Origin: Spirochaetales bacterium
Lineage (GTDB): Bacteria > Spirochaetota > Spirochaetia > SZUA-6 > DRHE01
Length of the DNA: 5,919 nucleotides
Assembly (NCBI GenBank): GCA_016930895.1
Contig: JAFGFV010000138.1
Span: 1-5,919 of the forward strand
Reading direction: 5' to 3'
Positions 1 through 5,782 of this stretch are shown here, piece by piece. The stretch's first letter is position 1. Each line of letters starts with the position of its first letter. The position numbers and the translations under genes were made by a program. The notes under the pieces were generated by a model, which had not been told where the DNA came from, ran no database searches, and was given only the letters and a program-made list of their open reading frames with translations.

Positions 1-1
1 C

Positions 2-130
2 CGGAAAGATGCGGTACAGCTGGCCCATGAAAAGGCACAAGCGCTGCTGGACGCTTACGAGAAACCTCCCATGGATCAGGGATTGGAGGCAGAAATCGAC
101 GCCTTCGTGACGCGCCACTGGGCCAAGTGA
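2..130 (+). CDS. Trimethylamine methyltransferase (MttB) family protein, C-terminal end (partial)
   Basis: Only the last 42 codons are in the window; the 5' part lies to the left, and the gene ends at TGA 128-130. The tail reads KDAVQLAHEKAQALL, then AYEKPP, then GLEAEIDAFV. This is the usual close of the MttB superfamily: an amphipathic helix beginning with charged residues, a short Pro-containing turn (here EKPPMD), then a last helix with an E-x-x-I/L-D pattern. Members transfer a methyl group from a methylated amine (trimethylamine, glycine betaine or related quaternary amines) to a cobalamin-binding corrinoid protein in the cytoplasm. The pyrrolysine codon position of true MttB is outside the window, so it cannot be told whether this is the trimethylamine enzyme or the larger non-pyrrolysine group (MtgB-like). 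Recognition rests on a short tail, so the family call is fairly likely and the substrate is unknown. Confidence 0.7.
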   Translation, partial: RKDAVQLAHEKAQALLDAYEKPPMDQGLEAEIDAFVTRHWAK

Positions 131-276
131 GGACCGCGGGGGACGGCAAAGGACCGGGGGTCTATGCGCTTCGGTCCTACCGAAGCGGAAAGCTGATCGC
201 CGTGGTCACTGGAGAAATCACAGGAGAGAAACGCCTGCACACCCTGCAGCTCACCCCCGACAGCCATCTGTTTTGA
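127..276 (+). CDS. Short ORF resembling the first part of a SET domain, apparently truncated
   Basis: A 49-residue ORF starts at a GTG that overlaps the TGA stop of the preceding methyltransferase (GTGA, 127-130), so translation could be coupled; there is no clear separate Shine-Dalgarno. Residues 8-27 run KGPGVYALRSYRSGKLIAVV, which fits the opening strand of SET domains (G-x-G-V-[FY]-A-x-[RK] then an [FY]-x-x-G-x-x-I stretch). It is followed by TGEI and later by HTLQL and DSHLF, which resemble the next SET strands. SET domains are normally about 110-130 residues and carry NHSCxPN and GEE[LI]xxxY motifs that bind S-adenosylmethionine. Those are absent, and no other frame downstream restores them before the convergent gene. 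It is therefore either a broken lysine-methyltransferase-like gene or a small protein with chance resemblance. The SET reading is from memory of the motif, not from a search. Confidence 0.45.
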   Translation: MRTAGDGKGPGVYALRSYRSGKLIAVVTGEITGEKRLHTLQLTPDSHLF

Positions 277-303
277 CCGGGGTCCTTTCCAACGCACGCC
301 GCT

Positions 304-2160
304 TCAGGGGAGGTTGAAAGCCGCCAACGTTTGAGGTCGCGGCACCCCCTGTTCATCCCACCCCATTCGTTTGTAAAAATCCTGTACCATGGGCTTCAGA
401 TTTACCTTGGCCCCGGTGGAGGGGCCCTCGCCGATCGGTTCGTCGAGGAACTTCTCCGGTAATGTATCGAGCTCGGAGGTGGCTCCGAAGCGCAGGTTAA
501 AGAGCTTCTCCATATGTACGATCCGTTCGCCGATGTACAGCAGCCGCTCCCGGGTGAGATCCAGACTGGTTAGGGCCCGAACCAGGCGAGTCTCTTTTTC
601 CAGGTCGTAGTTCCCCGCAATGGTGAGGGCCGGAACCTTGCAAATCCCCAGGGAATCGATGATTGCGCTCACGATCAGGCAGTAGCGCACCAGGGCTCCC
701 TTGCCTCCGGTAGCCAGCCGGTCGACCGCCCGGCGGGTTCCGAACTCCTTCTCGGCCCGCTCCTCCGTATAGCGGAACTCCGGGACAGGATACACGCTGG
801 TGAAATCCCCGCCCCTCATGCTCACAGCATAGGAGAGGGCGGTACCCATCATTCCCCGGGGGTCGGCACCGTACAGCTCCACGCCCTTCACGTGATAGGC
901 GTATTTCTCCGCTCCCCCGCCGAGTCGCTCGGCTGCACGGAAGACCCCTTCGGCCAGGATGTCCCCGATCCCCTCCCGGACCGCGATGCGGTTCATGATC
1001 TGTTCCATGGCCTCGGCGTTCCCCCATGTCAGATCGATTCCATCCAACTGCTGCCTGGAGAGGATCTTCCTGTCGTACAGGTCCATGGCAAAGGCGATTA
1101 CCGAACCCGTTGAAATGGTGTCCACCCCGAGGATGTTGCAGCGGTTGGACAGATACATCAGGGCCTCGGGATCGGTGAGCCCGCACAAGGCGCCGAGGTC
1201 GATCACCGTCTCGTACTCCGGGCGCCCGCCACGGAAACCCCTGTGCCTGCCCTCCTTCAGCTCCACTTCGGCCTTGCAGTGGACAATGCAGCGCGGGCAG
1301 GTGATGGTGCGCACGACGTAGGACTTGAGATTCCTGCCGTCGATGCGCTCGGCTCCCTCCAACTGCATCGAGCGGTAGTTGCGGGTACCCAGCAGCCCCA
1401 TCTCATTCAGCTCGAGCAGGTCTCCGGAGCTGCCGAGCTGAGAGTAGTCCCGGTAGCGGGAAACGCTGTTCCGGATGCTCTCGAGGTATGCCCGCACCGC
1501 CGGCATCGCTTCCGGGGACGCTTTTTTCGCCCTCGCAGCGCTGCTTACGCTGATGGCTTTGAGACGTTTGGAGCCCATCACTGCGCCCATGCCCGTATGG
1601 CCGGCCGCATGATCGATCCCCGCCATGATGCAGGCATAGCGAACGCGATTCTCCCCTGCAGTGCCGATGGTGAGGACCTCCGCCCTGTCATCCCCCACCA
1701 GGGTCTTCAGCGCAGCGTCGGTCTGACGGGTGTCCCTGCCCCACAGTTCCCCGGCGTCTTCGAAGCGCACACCCCACGCATCGAGGGCCAGATAAACCGG
1801 TGTTTCCGAAGCGCCGCGGATGATCAGGACGGCGATTCCGAGGGAGCGAAGCTTCGAACCGAGAAATCCCCCTACACTGGAGCTGCCGACCAGGCCGGAG
1901 AGGGGCGACAGAGCGTTGATGTGCACTCGGGAGGAGGATGGGGCTGCAGTTCCGGTCAAAAGCCCCAGGCTAAGGATCATGATGTTCTCCGGTCCGAGCG
2001 GATCGCACCCCTCTTTCAGGTTCTGGTAGAGGAAAAGCACGTTGTACCCGAATCCGCCCAGAGACTCCAGAGCCATCGCTTCGGTGAACTCGCGGGTGTC
2101 GATGCGCCGGTGCGTCAGATCGATATCGAGGATCCTGCCGAAATTGCCTTTGCTATTCAT
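304..2160 (-). CDS. Aldehyde:ferredoxin oxidoreductase (AOR) family tungsto/molybdopterin enzyme
   Basis: This 618-residue protein has the normal length of AOR-family enzymes, which oxidise aldehydes or related substrates in the cytoplasm and pass electrons from a bis-pterin W (or Mo) centre through one 4Fe-4S cluster to ferredoxin. Residues 1-205 form the AOR N-domain, including SSSRVHINALSPLSGL (75-90) and GAVMGSKRLKAI (192-203). The cluster ligands are visible as C288-x2-C291-x3-C295 and C507 in DSLGIC (502-507). DLGALCGL (321-328) is the first D-x-x-G-[LI]-C pterin motif. The start is the ATG at 2160: GNFGRILDIDL soon after it matches usual AOR N-termini, and the open frame further upstream is not AOR-like. 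The Shine-Dalgarno is weak. Oddities are H187 in GHTGMG where Arg is common, SVGG at 95-98 where NSGG is common, and F453 after RGGD where His is common. The substrate is therefore uncertain. No pterin-synthesis or ferredoxin gene is adjacent. Confidence 0.93.
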   Translation of the reverse strand: MNSKGNFGRILDIDLTHRRIDTREFTEAMALESLGGFGYNVLFLYQNLKEGCDPLGPENIMILSLGLLTGTAAPSSSRVHINALSPLSGLVGSSSVGGFLGSKLRSLGIAVLIIRGASETPVYLALDAWGVRFEDAGELWGRDTRQTDAALKTLVGDDRAEVLTIGTAGENRVRYACIMAGIDHAAGHTGMGAVMGSKRLKAISVSSAARAKKASPEAMPAVRAYLESIRNSVSRYRDYSQLGSSGDLLELNEMGLLGTRNYRSMQLEGAERIDGRNLKSYVVRTITCPRCIVHCKAEVELKEGRHRGFRGGRPEYETVIDLGALCGLTDPEALMYLSNRCNILGVDTISTGSVIAFAMDLYDRKILSRQQLDGIDLTWGNAEAMEQIMNRIAVREGIGDILAEGVFRAAERLGGGAEKYAYHVKGVELYGADPRGMMGTALSYAVSMRGGDFTSVYPVPEFRYTEERAEKEFGTRRAVDRLATGGKGALVRYCLIVSAIIDSLGICKVPALTIAGNYDLEKETRLVRALTSLDLTRERLLYIGERIVHMEKLFNLRFGATSELDTLPEKFLDEPIGEGPSTGAKVNLKPMVQDFYKRMGWDEQGVPRPQTLAAFNLP

Positions 2161-2182
2161 CGAGTGCCGCCATCTCGCCGGT

Positions 2183-2216
2183 GTTATACTACCACATCCC
2201 GCGGCTGTTCTGTCAA
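2183..2216 (-). promoter_or_regulatory. Candidate sigma70-type promoter of the AOR gene
   Basis: On the - strand a perfect -35 hexamer TTGACA (complement of 2211-2216) is followed by TAGTATAAC. Reading TAGTAT (2186-2191) as -10 gives a 19-base spacer; reading TATAAC (2183-2188) gives 22. Both are longer than the ideal 17, so the match is imperfect. Transcription would begin about 15-20 bases before the AOR ATG. Both hexamers lie in the last codons of the broken transposase frame. Confidence 0.4.
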
Positions 2217-2564
2217 AAGCGTGCTCTTCCCCTCGCCTTTTCTCTCGATCGGGCACCGTATCTGTAGCGCGCCGGAAAAGTGATCCAGACAGGTCTGCCA
2301 GTCGGCTCGAAGTCCATCGGAGAGGAAGGCCAGCCTCTTGGCTTTTTCCACTCCCATGGCCAGCCCAGCGCGGCTGAAGTGCAATCCGAAGGCTTCTATG
2401 GATCCACACTGGTCGACCGCCCACTCCTCCTCGACCTTCCCTCCTTTATACCGTACCCACGATGAGTTTTTCCTACTGAGGGGAATAGAATCTTTGCCTG
2501 CCCAAGTCGATGCCCAAAGCCCTACAAAAAACCGGTTCCGGCATTCGCACCCGTCTTCTTCAGG
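2184..2564 (-). pseudogene. Transposase remnant (ISKra4-like or related DDE type)
   Basis: The - strand frame ending at TAA 2184-2186 contains a stretch that looks like the middle of a DDE transposase. FFVGLWAS near 2505-2530 is followed by SIEAFGLHFSRAGLAMGVEKA, then RLAFLSDGLRADW and CLDHFSGALQI (the last I at 2259-2261). In ISKra4-like transposases a comparable region runs from an F-G-x-x-[LF]-Y segment through G-x-x-[RK]-A to a hydrophobic strand ending in DGA/DGx-x-W, then F-x-G-A-x-Q-I followed by D-x-Y-H-A. Here the expected D-x-Y-H-A continuation is lost directly after QI and replaced by unrelated residues, so the 3' half is missing. The N-terminal end cannot be set: the frame stays open to 3263, but beyond about 2564 it is Arg/Pro-rich antisense of other genes. 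The family assignment is by remembered motif pattern; a remnant of some transposase is more certain than the family name. Confidence 0.5.
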
Positions 2565-2568
2565 AATC

Positions 2569-2597
2569 TTGACTGGGGGAGGGGGTTCGGATAGATT
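2569..2597 (+). promoter_or_regulatory. Candidate sigma70-type promoter for the 51-codon ORF and tandem-CQLG gene
   Basis: TTGACT (2569-2574, five of six consensus bases) is separated by exactly 17 bases from TAGATT (2592-2597, four of six). Transcription would begin near 2604, about 47 bases before the GTG at 2651. The spacer is unusually G-rich, with two G runs of five and six split by one A. No other good promoter is seen upstream of these two + strand genes, which face away from AOR. Confidence 0.35.
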
Positions 2598-2650
2598 GAG
2601 GCCCTGGGTAGAAACTAAGGTGGAAATGGTCCCCCCGGCTTCGTCGGCCG

Positions 2651-2806
2651 GTGAACTGCCGCAAGCCCGGGTTCCGGCGCCGCTACGGAGACGCAGAGAA
2701 GGAGCGGGACTGCATCGCGGTGATCGACGAGTTGACCGCGATAGTGTGCGGAACCGTGACCCAGATCTGCGTCGAGGAAACGGCTCGGGGCGATGTCCAT
2801 GAATGA
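2651..2806 (+). CDS. Hypothetical 51-residue protein, coupled to the tandem-CQLG gene
   Basis: I do not recognise this protein. It begins at GTG 2651, the only start codon in this frame after the in-frame TAG at 2609-2611, and ends at TGA 2804-2806. Support for coding is its strong preference for G or C at third codon positions (about four fifths of codons), unlike the overlapping Arg-rich frame, and its overlap with the next gene, whose candidate ATGs at 2793 and 2799 lie inside it. The protein has a basic N-terminus (CRKPGFRRRYGD), an acidic stretch (AEKERD), then a hydrophobic helix-like segment IAVIDELTAIVCG and a Cys at residue 41. There is no clear Shine-Dalgarno before the GTG. It sits directly beside the transposase scar, so it may be the surviving C-terminal part of a longer gene rather than a complete small protein. 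Confidence 0.45.
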   Translation: MNCRKPGFRRRYGDAEKERDCIAVIDELTAIVCGTVTQICVEETARGDVHE

Positions 2807-3206
2807 GAAAGAAGAAACAATGAGGCTCCGGCTTCGATCGAGCCTGGATAAGCATGGGCAGGTTCCCTGTGCCGCAGCCCATCGGATCGCCGAAGAGCTT
2901 GAAGTGAAACCGTTGCAGGTGGGCAAGCAGGCCGATGCGATCGGCATCCGCATTTCCCGCTGCCAGTTGGGACTGTTCGGTTACACGCCGAAAAAGGGAA
3001 CCCCCGGTTTCAGGGTGGCGAAGAAGCTCGACAACCCGCCGGAAACGGCCTCTGAGGCGGTTCGGAAAACCGCCGAGCAGGGGCGTATTCCCTGTCTCGC
3101 CCTGTGGCGCCTGGCCGCGCAGTACGAACTCACGCGGAGAGACATGGGCGACATCGCGGAAACGCTGGAGCTCAAGGTCACGCCCTGTCAGCTGGGTTGT
3201 TTTTGA
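2793..3206 (+). CDS. Tandem-repeat PC/CQLG protein, possibly helix-turn-helix-like, function unknown
   Basis: This 137-residue cytoplasmic protein consists of two copies of one module, residues 19-62 and 94-137, aligned without gaps at an offset of 75 residues with 14 of 44 positions identical. Each has G-x2-PC, then A-x2-[RK]-[IL]-A, a central G-x2-A, and ends in CQLG-x-F. The cysteines C26/C57 and C101/C132 are each 31 apart; C136 is extra. Between them each module resembles a helix-turn-helix (RIAEELEVKPLQVGKQAD in copy 1). The paired cysteines could bind metal or a cluster, but this is not shown. No signal peptide or membrane segment is seen. Starts at 2793, 2799 or 2820 are possible; 2793 and 2799 both overlap the preceding ORF's end. 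The gene is divergent from the AOR gene, so a regulatory or cofactor-related role near that enzyme is conceivable. I have an unverified impression of similar modules in anaerobes near pterin enzymes; no family name can be given. Confidence 0.85.
   Translation: MSMNEKEETMRLRLRSSLDKHGQVPCAAAHRIAEELEVKPLQVGKQADAIGIRISRCQLGLFGYTPKKGTPGFRVAKKLDNPPETASEAVRKTAEQGRIPCLALWRLAAQYELTRRDMGDIAETLELKVTPCQLGCF
2847..3203 (+). repeat. Internal protein duplication (two 44-residue modules)
   Basis: Copy 1 spans 2847-2978 and copy 2 spans 3072-3203, with a 31-residue linker (GYTPKKGTPGF then a Pro/Glu-containing stretch). Shared residues include G22/G97, P25/P100, C26/C101, R31/R106, G44/G119, A47/A122 and the CQLG block at 57-60/132-135. 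The copies differ widely at the DNA level, so the duplication is old. Copy 2 runs to the exact C-terminus. Confidence 0.8.
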
Positions 3207-3225
3207 GACAGCTGAAGCGGACGGG

Positions 3226-4383
3226 CTACTGCAGAAGCGTTCCCGAGGAACCCTGCCCAACACCCCCCATCACGTATGCCAGCAGCTGTTCACTGCTCAT
3301 CCCGTATATACCAAGCTGCTGCGGGGTGACCCCCCGCTCCCAGTAGCTCTCACCCAGCATGGCGGCGAAGATCTCCACCATGGAGCGGGTCACGGGCATC
3401 TCGAGGCCCAGCTGCTCGGCCAGGAGCACCATGGGAATGTAGGCGTAGAGGATGTCCTCCTCGCAGACCTGCTTGAGGTAGGCGGCGCTGGCGAACCAGT
3501 CGATGTGCTCGGACCTGCGCAGCAGCCCCACGATGTCCTCTCCCTGGTACTCATAGCTGCGGCGGTCGAACTCCAGGGTCGACTGATAGGCCGCGCTTCC
3601 AAGGTGCCGGGACAATGCCTCCCGTTCCCGGTCGTACGCCTGTATCAGCCGCCCTCCCTGCTCCGTGGTGTCGCTGTAGAACTTGCCTCCCCGGTAGCGG
3701 TCGAAGTAGAAGCCGGCGATCGGGATGGTGAGAGTCACGTGGAAGGAGGGATTTCCTCCGGAGGCGATGTTGGTGTCCAGCACGTGGTCGACCCTCTCGT
3801 ATTGAGGGTAGATGCGCTTTAGTGTTTGGCATACCTGGGCGCTGCGATTACCCGGAAAGGCGGCTACCCGGAAGTGGCGCTTGTGCCGGTCGATATGCAC
3901 CGTGTCCCCGACCTTGGAGCAGAGGTAGGGCATGATGTTGGATTCCGCCAGGACAACCCGGGCGTTCAACTGCCCAAGCTTGCGAGCATGACGGAGAGCA
4001 CCGTAGTAGCCGGTGGAGAACAGGAGGATCTGTCCATCCCTCAGGTGCGGGACCAGCGTGTCCCAGAACACGGTGTGGTACATCGCCGGAACCGTGATCA
4101 TGATCACTTCAGCATCGGCCAGGGCTTCCGCAGGATCGGTCGTGAGGCGGGCCAGCCGGGCGAAGCCGGTCCTTCCACAAACCGAATCCGAGTCCGGGGT
4201 CAAGGTGATGCCCCCCTTGTCCAGAATCTGTTGAAGGCCGGCTGCGAAAAGGGGAAGCTCGAACAGGGTCACCTCCACGCCGGCGAGCGCGCAGTCTGCG
4301 GCGATGGCCGATCCGGCATTGCCGGCCCCGCACACGCAGAGGCGGGGCGGCGGGCTGGCCGCGCGGGAGCCGGCGACGCTCAT
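3226..4383 (-). CDS. NAD(P)-dependent opine/octopine dehydrogenase-like protein
   Basis: This 385-residue protein has the layout of the NAD/NADP octopine/nopaline dehydrogenase family: an N-terminal Rossmann domain with CGAGNAG (18-24) and an acidic residue at the end of strand 2 (FELP, 41-44), followed by a helical C-terminal catalytic domain. NPSFH (211-215), preceded by SGG, matches the NPxxH motif that carries the catalytic histidine (H215). YGMSSEQL (360-367) lies near the C-terminus. Family members form or cleave a secondary amine between an amino acid and a 2-oxo acid, using NAD(P)H. The start at ATG 4383 overlaps the stop of the upstream PrpD-like gene (ATGA) and has GGGGAG about 6 bases before it; the open frame beyond it is Arg-rich and not family-like. 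A degradative rather than synthetic role is inferred from the transporter and PrpD neighbours. The substrate is unknown, and a ketopantoate-reductase-like or glycerol-3-phosphate-dehydrogenase-like fold member is the main alternative. Confidence 0.82.
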   Translation of the reverse strand: MSVAGSRAASPPPRLCVCGAGNAGSAIAADCALAGVEVTLFELPLFAAGLQQILDKGGITLTPDSDSVCGRTGFARLARLTTDPAEALADAEVIMITVPAMYHTVFWDTLVPHLRDGQILLFSTGYYGALRHARKLGQLNARVVLAESNIMPYLCSKVGDTVHIDRHKRHFRVAAFPGNRSAQVCQTLKRIYPQYERVDHVLDTNIASGGNPSFHVTLTIPIAGFYFDRYRGGKFYSDTTEQGGRLIQAYDREREALSRHLGSAAYQSTLEFDRRSYEYQGEDIVGLLRRSEHIDWFASAAYLKQVCEEDILYAYIPMVLLAEQLGLEMPVTRSMVEIFAAMLGESYWERGVTPQQLGIYGMSSEQLLAYVMGGVGQGSSGTLLQ

Positions 4384-5753
4384 CCCGGCTCCCCGGACTT
4401 TTTGGCCAGGGTCCCGCGGACCAGCCGCTCGACACCGGGCAGCTCGTCGAAGCTCCACACCAGCTCCACCAATGCGTCGGCCCGGTTCTCCCCCAAAACC
4501 GGATCCGCGAGCCAGTGGAACTTCTCCTCCATCCTCCCTCGATCCCAGCCGACCGGAGGATACGACAATCCTCCATCCATCAAACCGGATTCCAGGCGCC
4601 TCCCGTCGTGGAGGACGAGGATTACCCTGCCGGCGAAGCGGCCCCGGGCATCCCCGGCGTGAAGGAGGCGGCAGAGCTCATTCAAATCCTCCGATTCCCG
4701 CACCTCGACCCTGGCCGCCAGCTTTCGGAACTTCTCATCCCGCAGACGGTGCTCCAGGGTCTGAGCCGGACCGATTTCCCCGTCGGCCAGCATGGCAGCC
4801 ACGGGCCAGGCCAGGTTGAACTGGGCTTCCTCGGTGGTCGCGGGAAGCTGCGTGCCCAAAGCGGCGGCCTCGTCGAAGGTTTCCACCACGATCCTGTCGA
4901 TGTCCCGGGGATCGATGTGGTGTTCATCCACCAGCTTCCTGCATCCCTCTACGGCTGCGTGAGCCCAGCCGCAACACGCGTAGCCTTTGGCCTTCCAGCC
5001 CACCCCGTCGACCATGATGTAGCGCCGGCCGATATCCTCGACCCACTCCCGGTACTTTTCGGCGTTGAGCAGCGTGGGGATCCCTGTGAAACCCCTGGAG
5101 GCCAGCTGGGCAGCGCTGATGCCCGTCAGGGCGCCCCAGCCGATCCCGTGCTTGACCATGGCCGGGTGGGCGATATCCCGCATCATGGGCACGTTTGGTG
5201 CGTGGTAGTCGGCGATCCCCAACGCGTTCTTGATCTGCTCCAGGTCGAGCTTCATGAGATGCGCCGCAGCCGCAGCGCAGGCCACCGATCCCCAGGAACC
5301 GCAGGCCTGGTAGATCGCGTGATCGTCGTGCCAGCAGCGGCCGATGCGATGGGCCACCTCGTAGCCGACAACCATGGCGCTGAGCAGCTCCATTCCCCTC
5401 GCACCTCGATCTTCGGCCACAGCCAGGGCCGCGGGAAAGATCTGGGCCCCCGCGTGACCGTAGGCGTAGCGGGCGCCGTCGTCCGTGTCCAGACCGTTGG
5501 CGGCCGACGCGTTGGCAAAAGCCGCAGCTGCGGCCGTGACCTTGGTGCCGTGCACTAGGATGGTCGCCTGTTCCCCGGGCATGAAATCGGAGGCAAACTC
5601 CGTGGCAATTCGGCTGACCTCCGCCCGGGTGCCGCTGATGGTGGCGGACAGGTTGTCCATCAGGCACATTTTGGCTTTGTTCTTCACCGCCTCCGGCAGG
5701 TCGCTCCACCTGGTTTCCACGATGAAGCGGGCAGTCAAGCTGTCTCCGTCCAT
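4380..5753 (-). CDS. MmgE/PrpD family protein (2-methylcitrate dehydratase-like)
   Basis: This 457-residue protein has the typical length of MmgE/PrpD proteins, which include 2-methylcitrate dehydratase, cis-aconitate decarboxylase and iminodisuccinate epimerase. Visible family blocks are NGLDTDDGARYAYGHAGAQI (87-105, with D89, D91 and H100), GSWGSVACAAAAAHLMKLD (152-170) followed by EQIKNALGIA, KHGIGWGALTGISAAQLASR (201-220) followed by GFTGIPT, and GYACCGWAHAAVEG (257-270), which corresponds to the K-P-Y-P-C-C-x-x-x-H block of better-known members. The ATG at 5753 is preceded by AGGAG six bases upstream, a strong start. It lies 29 bases after a peptide-type ABC permease gene and overlaps the opine-dehydrogenase-like gene by four bases, so the three are probably one transcript. 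Methylcitrate-cycle partners (prpB, prpC) are not present, so the substrate is more likely an imported amino-acid-derived compound. The exact reaction is unknown. Confidence 0.93.
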   Translation of the reverse strand: MDGDSLTARFIVETRWSDLPEAVKNKAKMCLMDNLSATISGTRAEVSRIATEFASDFMPGEQATILVHGTKVTAAAAAFANASAANGLDTDDGARYAYGHAGAQIFPAALAVAEDRGARGMELLSAMVVGYEVAHRIGRCWHDDHAIYQACGSWGSVACAAAAAHLMKLDLEQIKNALGIADYHAPNVPMMRDIAHPAMVKHGIGWGALTGISAAQLASRGFTGIPTLLNAEKYREWVEDIGRRYIMVDGVGWKAKGYACCGWAHAAVEGCRKLVDEHHIDPRDIDRIVVETFDEAAALGTQLPATTEEAQFNLAWPVAAMLADGEIGPAQTLEHRLRDEKFRKLAARVEVRESEDLNELCRLLHAGDARGRFAGRVILVLHDGRRLESGLMDGGLSYPPVGWDRGRMEEKFHWLADPVLGENRADALVELVWSFDELPGVERLVRGTLAKKSGEPG

Positions 5754-5759
5754 GAACTT

Positions 5760-5764
5760 CTCCT
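5760..5764 (-). promoter_or_regulatory. Ribosome binding site of the MmgE/PrpD gene
   Basis: AGGAG on the - strand sits six bases before the ATG at 5753. It is the clearest Shine-Dalgarno in the window and fixes this start. Confidence 0.75.
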
Positions 5765-5782
5765 GGGACTCCCGACCGACAG

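Noticed and set aside
497..1186. 229-codon - strand open frame inside AOR
   Set aside because: It is a shifted frame of the AOR gene on the same strand, and its product is Arg/Gly-rich and shows no domain.
1243..2283. 346-codon + strand open frame
   Set aside because: It lies antisense to the AOR gene, has no recognisable motif, and is explained by the high GC content leaving the opposite strand open.
2338..2802. 154-codon + strand frame, including an ATG at 2626 after AGGTGGAA
   Set aside because: Its product is highly Arg-rich, and codon third-position bias favours the overlapping frame starting at 2651.
3188..3215. Inverted repeat TCAGCTG/CAGCTGA with a 14-base loop at the convergent gene ends
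   Set aside because: The stem is only 7 bp, the loop is long, half lies inside coding sequence, and no T run follows on either strand, so a terminator cannot be supported.
2565..3263. Long open - strand frame continuing upstream of the transposase remnant to 3263
   Set aside because: It runs antisense to the tandem-CQLG gene and the 51-codon ORF, and is Arg/Pro/Ser-rich with no motif; only the part below about 2564 looks like a real protein.
4515..5558. 347-codon + strand open frame
   Set aside because: It lies antisense to the MmgE/PrpD gene, whose family blocks are clear; the + strand product is His/Gly/Pro-rich without motifs.
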